Source: Eggerthella sp. CAG:298
GTDB lineage: Bacteria > Actinomycetota > Coriobacteriia > Coriobacteriales > Eggerthellaceae
Length of the DNA stretch: 34,565 nucleotides
Assembly (NCBI GenBank): GCA_000435675.1
Contig: FR895141.1
Coordinates: forward strand, 39,846-74,410
Direction: 5' to 3'
Shown: in pieces, positions 1-6,032 of the stretch
How positions within the stretch are numbered: position 1 is the first letter of the stretch
How the letters are laid out: each line of letters starts with the position of its first letter
Translations under genes and position numbers: made by a program
The notes under the pieces: generated by a model
Databases searched by the model: none
Told to the model about the DNA's origin: nothing
Seen by the model: only the letters and a program-made list of their open reading frames with translations

Positions 1-1130
1 CGCTTGACCACCAATTCATCATCGAGCTCCACGCCCACCCGCATGATCGATACATAGGTTGCGCGCTGATTCTTCCCGAAATCGAGCGCTTGTGGGGCGA
101 AGAAGAGCTCGTCTGCCAAAAGCAGCGAGGCGTTCGTCTTCTTCATGAGCTCATCGCGATAGTGAAGCGCATCATCGACCAAACTTCGAGGCTCGACCAC
201 CACCGTAAGAGCATCATCTGGAAGGTAGTTGCCTACGGTATCAAGCACTTCGGACACATAGGGCAAGAGCGCCTGCGGCGTGAATATCTCGGTCTGTTCG
301 AGCGCATCGAGCAGGTCGCGATAGAGCGGCGTGGTGCTCGACTGCGGCACCAGCCGCGAACGCGCCTGAGCGATACCGCGCGAAGTGATAGGAAATTCGC
401 GCACGGGAAAGATCTCGACCGACGCGCGCGAAGAGATGGTCTGCCCTGTTCCGGGAAGCAAGCTGCGGATCTCTTCCAGTTCGTCGCCGAAGAAATCGAG
501 ACGCACCGGATTGACCAGATTGCCCGCGAACACATCGATCGTGCCGCCCTGCGCACTGAAGGTTCCTGGTCCATCGAGCTTGCCGGTGTTCTCATAGCCG
601 AGCTCCACCAGGCGCTCGACCAGACCCTCGTAATCCTCGACACCTGAAATGCCCATCTCATCGAGCTCTTTTCCCGCTTCGAGCACAAGCGGGCGCGCAA
701 CCTCGGCACGTGCGGGTGCCACCTTGCGCAAGAGCGCTCGAGCGGATGCTACTACCAAGCACGACCTTCCGCTCTGAAGTGCCCAAAGCGCTTCAAGACG
801 ACGTGCCGACTGGCGTGCGCGCGCCTGGTACTCCTTCGCGTTCGCAGGAGGATCGAGGATGAACGGATTCTCTTCGCGTTCTCGATAGAGATAGACCTTC
901 TCATCGCCCACGTAGGCACCGAGCATACGCGCGAACGTTTCGGCGGTCTCTTCACCGGGAACCACCACGAGCGTAGGCTGCGGGCGCTCCGCAAAGCGCG
1001 CTGCTACCAAGAACGGACGTGCCGAAGAAGCAACACCAATCGTGGCATCGGCGCCGGCATCCAGCTTGCCCCAGAAGTTCTCAAGTGCACCCGAGCGCTC
1101 GAGCGTCTGCGAAAGAAGGTCAATCAGCAT
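1..1130 (-). CDS. mfd: Transcription-repair coupling factor Mfd, N-terminal part (partial at left edge)
   Basis: Reading the minus strand from an ATG at 1130 gives an open frame of 376 codons that leaves the window without a stop, so only the N-terminal third is present. Mfd is a DNA translocase that removes stalled RNA polymerase and recruits UvrA. The visible part matches its UvrB-like N-terminal module: a segment VVVPGEETAETFARML near residue 62, YLYREREENPF, then the hallmark GTFSAQGGTIDVF followed by NPVRLDFFGDELEEIRS near residues 215-250. The translocase motor lies outside the window. The start is preceded by GAAAGGGACGCAG, a reasonable ribosome site. The gene diverges from nth across about 200 bp. 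The family call is confident; whether the rest is intact cannot be seen. Confidence 0.93.
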   Translation of the reverse strand, partial: MLIDLLSQTLERSGALENFWGKLDAGADATIGVASSARPFLVAARFAERPQPTLVVVPGEETAETFARMLGAYVGDEKVYLYREREENPFILDPPANAKEYQARARQSARRLEALWALQSGRSCLVVASARALLRKVAPARAEVARPLVLEAGKELDEMGISGVEDYEGLVERLVELGYENTGKLDGPGTFSAQGGTIDVFAGNLVNPVRLDFFGDELEEIRSLLPGTGQTISSRASVEIFPVREFPITSRGIAQARSRLVPQSSTTPLYRDLLDALEQTEIFTPQALLPYVSEVLDTVGNYLPDDALTVVVEPRSLVDDALHYRDELMKKTNASLLLADELFFAPQALDFGKNQRATYVSIMRVGVELDDELVVK

Positions 1131-1173
1131 CTGCGTCCCTTTCTTGTGCCTACGAAGGCAGCTAAACCAAACA

Positions 1174-1190
1174 CGAAAAGCCGCTTTTCG
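1174..1190. promoter_or_regulatory. Inverted repeat upstream of mfd
   Basis: CGAAAAG-CCG-CTTTTCG is a perfect 7-bp inverted repeat with a 3-bp spacer, 44 bp upstream of the mfd start and 142 bp upstream of nth. It could be an operator or a hairpin in the mfd leader. It does not match the CGAAC-N4-GTTCG LexA box of Gram-positives closely enough to call it one. Confidence 0.3.
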
Positions 1191-1292
1191 CGGCAACAGT
1201 GAAGATAAGTCTACCAATTCGCTCGTCCGTTCGCTTGCCAGCGCACCGCTCTTCACGCACTCACCACAGGCGCGCTACCATCGTGTAACCCT

Positions 1293-1300
1293 GCTACAAT
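1293..1300 (+). promoter_or_regulatory. Extended -10 promoter element of nth
   Basis: TGCTACAAT (1292-1300) fits an extended -10 (TGnTAnAAT). It ends 32 bp before the nth start codon. No good -35 hexamer is visible 17 bp further upstream, which is common for extended -10 promoters. Confidence 0.5.
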
Positions 1301-1332
1301 ACGAGAACAAAGATACAAGCGAAGGGACAGCT

Positions 1333-1989
1333 ATGGCACGAGAGAAGAAAGCGGATAAACTTGCTCGCGCGCTCGAAGTCGAGCGCCGCATGGGTGAACA
1401 CTATCCCGAGCCCGAATGCGCGCTTCATTACCGAACACCCTTCGAACTCACGATCGCGGTCGCTCTTTCCGCACAAACCACCGATGTGAACGTGAATAAG
1501 GTAACCCCTACCCTGTTCGCCCGTTTCGGAACACCCGAAGCCATGGCACAAGCGAATGTGGAAGAGGTTGCCGATATCATCCATTCGCTCGGATTCTTCC
1601 GCAATAAGGCGAAGAATTGCGTTGCATGCGCTCAGATGATCATGAGCGATTTCGGTGGCGAGGTACCCCGTGACATGAAAAGCCTTCAAAAGCTTCCTGG
1701 GGTGGGCAGGAAGACGGCGAACATCGTACTGAACGAAGGGTTCGGCATCGTCGAAGGCATCGCGGTCGATACGCACGTGTTCCGCATTGCGCACCGCTTG
1801 AAGTTCTCCAATGCTGGCACTCCCTTGCAAACCGAACAAGATCTGCTCAAGCTCTATCCCCGCGAGTGCTGGGGGCCGATCAATCATCAATGGGTGTTGT
1901 TCGGACGCGAAACCTGCATCGCGCGCAAACCGAAATGTGCCGAGTGCTTCTTGAACGACCTCTGCCCCTCCGCCTTCAAACAGTCCTGA
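1333..1989 (+). CDS. nth: Endonuclease III (Nth), DNA glycosylase/AP lyase
   Basis: The 218-residue protein removes oxidised pyrimidines from DNA and cleaves the abasic site in base excision repair. The usual family landmarks are all present: ALSAQTTD near 44-51, the helix-hairpin-helix LPGVGRKTA with catalytic Lys127, the VDTHV segment with catalytic Asp146, and a C-terminal [4Fe-4S] loop with Cys195, 202, 205 and 211 in the spacing C-x6-C-x2-C-x5-C. Length is normal. A longer open frame extends upstream to 1042, but it crosses the mfd start region and the promoter. The ATG at 1333 has GAAGGGACAG just before it and begins at the usual Nth N-terminus. The gene is monocistronic, with a terminator directly after the stop. 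Confidence 0.96.
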   Translation: MAREKKADKLARALEVERRMGEHYPEPECALHYRTPFELTIAVALSAQTTDVNVNKVTPTLFARFGTPEAMAQANVEEVADIIHSLGFFRNKAKNCVACAQMIMSDFGGEVPRDMKSLQKLPGVGRKTANIVLNEGFGIVEGIAVDTHVFRIAHRLKFSNAGTPLQTEQDLLKLYPRECWGPINHQWVLFGRETCIARKPKCAECFLNDLCPSAFKQS

Positions 1990-2000
1990 TGACAAAAAGA

Positions 2001-2040
2001 AAGCGCCGGAGTAGGTGAAATGCTCACCTTTCGGGCGCTT
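2001..2040 (+). terminator. Nested hairpin terminator after nth
   Basis: An outer stem AAGCGCC (2001-2007)/GGCGCTT (2034-2040) encloses an inner stem AGGTGA/TCACCT (2013-2029). It starts 11 bp after the nth stop and is followed by GTTAATTTGT. The flanking A-rich GACAAAAAGA means it may also work on the opposite strand. Confidence 0.65.
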
Positions 2041-2073
2041 GTTAATTTGTATGCTACAGGGTTTTCAAAGAGT

Positions 2074-2090
2074 GCGCTAGGGGTCGGGTA
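2074..2090 (+). repeat. Short repeat S1 (GCGCTAGGGGTCGGGTA)
   Basis: This 17-bp sequence recurs in inverse orientation at 5839-5856 with one extra G and one C-to-T change. Its right end runs into GTTTGTCATC, which resembles the right arm of the terminator palindrome at 2288-2316. Both copies sit just left of a 160-bp repeat copy. Confidence 0.6.
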
Positions 2091-2157
2091 GTTTGTCATC
2101 TAGGTCAGGCAAGCAGCTGAGCCCATGGGGTACTTAAATTACTCTGAGTCCGCACTC

Positions 2158-2320
2158 TTAATTTGTAATAGGCTGTCCGAAGGAGCGAAGCGCATGAGCT
2201 TGCCGGTTTACACGGCAAGCGAACAGCGAAAGCGGGTAATTACAAGTGCCCCTTGGGCGTGCTGCTTGCATGGGATAGATGGGAAAAGATGTCGAACGAC
2301 CGGGTAGTTTGTCACCTTTT
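2158..2320 (+). repeat. 160-bp intergenic repeat, copy A (candidate structured RNA or REP-like element)
   Basis: This stretch matches 5861-6020 along its whole length, with about a dozen substitutions and one 3-bp indel. The indel lies in the loop of an internal hairpin whose stem GCTTGCC/GGCAAGC is kept. An outer pairing GGCTGT/ACAGC surrounds that hairpin, and the right end is a terminator-like palindrome. The copy occupies most of the 345-bp gap between nth and hypA and ends 14 bp from the hypA stop. Conserved short open frames cross it on both strands, but the stem-preserving indel fits an RNA or DNA structure better than a protein. Confidence 0.75.
2284..2320 (-). terminator. Palindromic terminator of the oxidoreductase-hypA operon
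   Basis: Arms 2288-2297 and 2307-2316 (GATGTCGAAC/GTTTGTCACC) flank a 9-nt loop and are bordered by AAAA and TTTT, so the structure could act in both directions. It lies 15 bp after the hypA stop. It is one of three related palindromes in the window (also 5988-6016 and 32488-32516). Two mismatches in this stem make it the weakest copy. Confidence 0.6.
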
Positions 2321-2334
2321 CATGCAGGTTTCCA

Positions 2335-2679
2335 TTATTCCGCTTCAATCGAAACAATCTCGAGTTCGCGCCCGCGAAGAAGTTCCGTGTCTTCACTATG
2401 GCAGTAGGGACAGATACGGCCGTGCTCGACCGTACCATAGGTTTTCCCGCAAGCATTGCAGACAGTGACAGCGGGCACGGTGCACACCTCAAGTTCCGCG
2501 CCCTCCGTAAGCTTGTTCTTGTTCGCCGCCCACGTCCAAGCATCCTCGAAAAAATCCGTAACGATGCCCGACACTTCGCCCAAATCGACCGTCACCTTCT
2601 GAATATGCGCAAGGTGCTGCTCTTTCGCCACATCCTCCAGCTGGTCGATCATGGCGAAAACGATACCTAATTCGTGCAT
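2335..2679 (-). CDS. hypA: Hydrogenase nickel-insertion factor HypA
   Basis: HypA works with HypB in the cytoplasm to deliver nickel to the large-subunit active site of [NiFe] hydrogenases. The 114-residue protein begins MHELGI, whose His2 and Glu3 belong to the nickel site. It carries the zinc motifs C74-x2-C77 and C90-x2-C93, and full length is typical. It is the second gene of an operon, 18 bp after the 993-residue oxidoreductase. The hydrogenase structural genes lie about 24 kb away on the same strand, so hypA is separated from its presumed client. No hypB, hypC, hypD, hypE or hypF is in the window. A dual role in urease maturation is possible in principle, but nothing here suggests it. 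Confidence 0.95.
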   Translation of the reverse strand: MHELGIVFAMIDQLEDVAKEQHLAHIQKVTVDLGEVSGIVTDFFEDAWTWAANKNKLTEGAELEVCTVPAVTVCNACGKTYGTVEHGRICPYCHSEDTELLRGRELEIVSIEAE

Positions 2680-2697
2680 GATCGCTCCCCTTTGCGC

Positions 2698-5679
2698 CTA
2701 ATCCTTCTTGCCGGGGACGATGCGCTTGACAAGCATCTTCGCCGCATTAGGGAGAATCTTCTTGATCTTGTCTTCGCTCGGCACCATGGTCGAACATTCA
2801 GGATGCTCACGCGAAAGGCTGATCGCATCGAATTCGCAACGCGTTGTGCACAGTCCACAACCGATGCATTTGTTCGGATCGACCACGCTCGCGCCACAAG
2901 AAAGGCAACGAGCAGTTTCCGTCCGAATCTGCTCTTCAGTGAATGCGGGGCGCTCACCTGGAGTGATGCGCGTCTCTCCACTCGTAAAGGTACAACCTGG
3001 CACCTGGCGACCCGCATGATCGTACTTGCCAGGATTGAGCGCGATATTGCTCTTATCAAGCTCAACATAATGAAGCTGATTGCGCCCAGTAGTGAGCGAA
3101 CTTCCCTTCTGAACGAAACGATGCAAACTGGTTGCAGCCTCATGACCTGCCGCGATAGCATCGATCACGAAGCGTGGACCCGTGAAGGCATCACCACCTA
3201 CGAACACATCGTCTTGTGCGGTCTGATAGGTGAACCCATCTGCCAGCGCCGTATTCCCACGACCGAGCTCGACCGCGCTTCCCTCAAGCAGACTACCCCA
3301 CTCGATGGATTGCCCGATAGCCAACACGACCTGCTTGCAATCGATCGTACGGGTGTCGGCATCATCGTATTCAGGGGCGAAACGTCCTTCACTATCGAAG
3401 ACCCGCGTACAACGGCGAAGCGTGATGGATTCAACCTGCCCGTTCGCATCGGTGTTGATCTTCGCCGGACCCCAACCACAATCGAGCTTCACACCATCGG
3501 CAAGCGCTTCTTCTATCTCATCGGGGCTTGCAGGCATCTCCTCGCGCTGCTCGATGCTCACCATGGTAACGTTCTTCGCCCCGCTTCGGCGCGCCATGCA
3601 CGCGGCATCCACCGCCACGTTGCCGCCGCCAACGACCACGACCTCGTCAGCGACATCGCAGGCATTGCCCACTACATCGGCCTCAATAGTCTCACGCAAG
3701 AACGAGAGTGCTCCGCTCACCCCTTGCGCATCTTCACCTTCGACACCGAGCGGTCGGCTCCCTTGCGCACCGATAGCCAGATAGAACGCCTTGAATCCCT
3801 CATCGCGCAAGCTATCGAGCGTGACATCCTTGCCCACATCCACACCGCAGCGGATCTCTACGCCCAGCTCGCGCAAGATATCGATCTCAGCCTCGACCAC
3901 ATCGCGCGGAAGCTTATAGGCAGGAATGCCGTAGGTCATCATGCCACCAGGCTTTTCTTCGCGCTCGAATACGGTAGGCGCGTACCCCATAGTGGCAAGA
4001 TAGTACGCACACGTAAGACCCGCCGGCCCCGCACCCACGATGGCGATCTTCTCAGGGAACCCTCCACGCGTGGTGGGAGGAATGACCTCCGGTATGTAAC
4101 GATACTCAGCCTCGAGATCCTTCTCGGCGATGAAGCGCTTCACATCATCGATCGCCACCGGCTCGTCGACCGTGCCGCGCGTACAAGCCGCCTCGCAGCG
4201 CTTGTTGCAGATGCGTCCACATACTGCGGGAAAAGGATTCTTTTGCTTGATGAGCGCGAGTGCATCGCGGTAACGCCCTTCAGCTGCCATGCGCAGATAG
4301 CCCTGCACCGAAATATGTGCAGGACAGGCAACCTTGCACGGTGCCGTGCCAGCCTCATGACACTCGATACGGCTCGTATTCTTGTAATCGGGATCCCAGT
4401 CTTTTTCGCTCCAGGAAAGCGTGGGTAACGGCTGCTGTGGATAGGAAACCGGCCCATCTTCGGTAAGGAGTTTCTGACCGAGCTTCACCGCGCCTGCTGG
4501 GCACACTTCCACACACCCCGCGCATGCCACGCACTTTTCGCCGTTGATCTGCGCAACATAGGCAGACCTGCTCATGTTCGGCGTGTTGAACAGCTGCGAA
4601 GTACGCAGCGCATAGCAGACATTCACATCGCAATTGCAGATGGCGAAGATCTTATCGGATCCATCGATATTGGTGATCTGATGAACATAACCATTGCGCT
4701 CGGCAAGGATGAGGATATCCATGACCTCATCATAGGTAGCGTAATGCCGCTTGCCCGTCTCTACGCAGTAGTCGGCCATATCACCGAGGCCGATGCACCA
4801 GTTCTGCGGGTCGGATCCCGCATTACCTCCACGCACGCGCTCGGCTGCACGACATGAGCATGCGCCCACCGAGAAGCGATCGTATTTCTTCAACCAATGC
4901 GAGATGCGCTCGACATCAGCTACCTCGTTCTCGTATTCGATCGCACGCTCGACAGGGATAACATGCATGCCGATGCCTGCACCACCGGGCGGCACCATCT
5001 TCGTGACCTTCGTAAGCGGCAGAAACGCCATGCGCTCGAAGAACGTGCCGATCTCGGGGTGCTCTTCAAGCTGCTGCTGGTTCATAACGGTGAACTCCGC
5101 CGAACCGGGCACGAACATAGGAAGCAGATAGCGCTTCTCATGATTCGGATTCTTGCCATCGAGGTTCTCCCAGTTATACTCGATGATTCCCTTGATGGAA
5201 AGATCATCCAGGAGTTGCTGGAGCTTCTCGCTCTCAAGCCCACTCGCACTTTTGAGCTGCTCGAACGTGAGCGGCTTGCGCACCTTCATGTGTGCGGTGA
5301 GCGCTGCCTCTTCTTCGGTCATCACGCTCGCAAGTCCCCAATAATCGGGGTCGGTCGGAGCCACCTTCACGCCAATGCGGTCGGTGATCTTCTGCCCTTC
5401 ACGCAGCACGCCTTCTTTAAGAGGCTCGTGCGCAGCAGGACCAGGATCGTTCGGCTCATCGGGTTTGTACGGAACGAAGGTGTCGTTTTCAGAATAGAGC
5501 TCTTCGGCGATGATGCGATGCGGCCCACCCGCCGGGTTCGTTTCAGGAATGGTATTGCGCGCCTTCAGCTCCTCTTCGGTAAGACCACGGCTCATGGCCG
5601 CCTTGCGTTCTTTTACCGTCGAACCGCCATAGGATTTCTTTATCTTCGTTATTTTTCCGTTTTCGGCCTTCTTCGCCAT
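2698..5679 (-). CDS. Fused FeS/FAD/NAD(P)-binding oxidoreductase (ferredoxin module, GltD-like module, ferredoxin module)
   Basis: This 993-residue cytoplasmic protein is built from parts that usually occur apart. Residues about 130-170 look like a winged helix. Residues 270-360 carry a CSCR motif and an ICNC-type cysteine cluster. C383/386/389/393 form a ferredoxin-like [4Fe-4S] site. Residues 440-500 have the cysteines typical of the N-terminus of glutamate-synthase small-subunit proteins (C440, C448, C452, C487, C491, C495, C499). They are followed by an FAD Rossmann fold (GAGPAG at 549) and a second dinucleotide site (GGGNVA at 684). A C-terminal ferredoxin segment spans 925-948 (CLSC, CIGCGLC). 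GltD-like modules pass electrons between NAD(P)H and FeS clusters. No GltB partner is present, so glutamate synthase is unlikely. The neighbouring hypA suggests a hydrogen-related or general electron-transfer role, but the substrate is unknown. Confidence 0.82.
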   Translation of the reverse strand: MAKKAENGKITKIKKSYGGSTVKERKAAMSRGLTEEELKARNTIPETNPAGGPHRIIAEELYSENDTFVPYKPDEPNDPGPAAHEPLKEGVLREGQKITDRIGVKVAPTDPDYWGLASVMTEEEAALTAHMKVRKPLTFEQLKSASGLESEKLQQLLDDLSIKGIIEYNWENLDGKNPNHEKRYLLPMFVPGSAEFTVMNQQQLEEHPEIGTFFERMAFLPLTKVTKMVPPGGAGIGMHVIPVERAIEYENEVADVERISHWLKKYDRFSVGACSCRAAERVRGGNAGSDPQNWCIGLGDMADYCVETGKRHYATYDEVMDILILAERNGYVHQITNIDGSDKIFAICNCDVNVCYALRTSQLFNTPNMSRSAYVAQINGEKCVACAGCVEVCPAGAVKLGQKLLTEDGPVSYPQQPLPTLSWSEKDWDPDYKNTSRIECHEAGTAPCKVACPAHISVQGYLRMAAEGRYRDALALIKQKNPFPAVCGRICNKRCEAACTRGTVDEPVAIDDVKRFIAEKDLEAEYRYIPEVIPPTTRGGFPEKIAIVGAGPAGLTCAYYLATMGYAPTVFEREEKPGGMMTYGIPAYKLPRDVVEAEIDILRELGVEIRCGVDVGKDVTLDSLRDEGFKAFYLAIGAQGSRPLGVEGEDAQGVSGALSFLRETIEADVVGNACDVADEVVVVGGGNVAVDAACMARRSGAKNVTMVSIEQREEMPASPDEIEEALADGVKLDCGWGPAKINTDANGQVESITLRRCTRVFDSEGRFAPEYDDADTRTIDCKQVVLAIGQSIEWGSLLEGSAVELGRGNTALADGFTYQTAQDDVFVGGDAFTGPRFVIDAIAAGHEAATSLHRFVQKGSSLTTGRNQLHYVELDKSNIALNPGKYDHAGRQVPGCTFTSGETRITPGERPAFTEEQIRTETARCLSCGASVVDPNKCIGCGLCTTRCEFDAISLSREHPECSTMVPSEDKIKKILPNAAKMLVKRIVPGKKD

Positions 5680-5754
5680 AGGATCCCCCTCGCGCTATAA
5701 AACTAAAAAGCGCTGCGCCCCCACGCATGCGCTTTTATATTCGCATTACAGCAG

Positions 5755-5783
5755 ATTATACGTGATTACGGCATTTTGTCCCG
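5755..5783 (-). promoter_or_regulatory. Promoter of the oxidoreductase-hypA operon
   Basis: On the minus strand a perfect -10 TATAAT (5760-5755) is preceded at 16 bp by GGGACA as a weak -35. The -10 lies 75 bp upstream of the oxidoreductase start. The ATG at 5679 is preceded by GAGGGGGATCC as ribosome site. Confidence 0.55.
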
Positions 5784-5838
5784 AAGAGCTGCGATTCTAC
5801 CCAAAATGCGTACCATCAAAACGGAAGGTCTCCATATT

Positions 5839-5856
5839 TACCCGACCCCCTAGCAC
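5839..5856 (-). repeat. Short repeat S1, inverted copy
   Basis: On the minus strand this reads GTGCTAGGGGGTCGGGTA, an 18-bp match to 2074-2090 in opposite orientation. It lies between the oxidoreductase promoter and repeat copy B. Confidence 0.6.
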
Positions 5857-5860
5857 ATCC

Positions 5861-6020
5861 TTAATTCGTAATAGGCTGTTCAAAGGAGCGAAGCGCATGA
5901 GCTTGCCTGAAAAGGCAAGCGAACAGCGAAAGCGGGTAATTACAAGTGCCCCATAGGCGTGCTGCTTGCGTAGGATAGATGGGAAAAGGTGACGAACGAC
6001 CGAGCAGTTCGTCACCTTTT
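5861..6020 (+). repeat. 160-bp intergenic repeat, copy B (candidate structured RNA or REP-like element)
   Basis: This is the second copy of the element at 2158-2320, in the same orientation. Here the outer pairing is perfect (GCTGTTC/GAACAGC), the internal hairpin is GCTTGCC-tgaaaa-GGCAAGC, and the 3' palindrome has an uninterrupted 10-bp stem. It fills the right half of the 353-bp gap between the oxidoreductase promoter and the permease stop, ending 12 bp from that stop. With copy A it brackets the oxidoreductase-hypA operon as a direct repeat. Confidence 0.75.
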
Positions 6021-6021
6021 T
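5984..6021 (-). terminator. Palindromic terminator of the ABC transporter operon
   Basis: GGTGACGAAC (5988-5997) and GTTCGTCACC (6007-6016) form a perfect 10-bp stem with a 9-nt loop, bordered by AAAA and TTTTT. It lies immediately after the permease stop and could terminate in both directions. Confidence 0.75.
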
Positions 6022-6032
6022 CGCATGGAGGG

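Noticed and set aside
2125..2307. 60-codon ORF across repeat copy A, whose peptide is similar to the one from copy B
   Set aside because: The similarity follows from the DNA repeat. The frame ends early in copy B (stop right after VITSAP), and the changes preserve hairpins rather than codons.
2674..4428. Long plus-strand open frame (584 codons) opposite the 993-residue oxidoreductase
   Set aside because: Its translation has no domain resemblance, while the opposite strand encodes clear FeS and Rossmann motifs. It is a by-product of codon bias.
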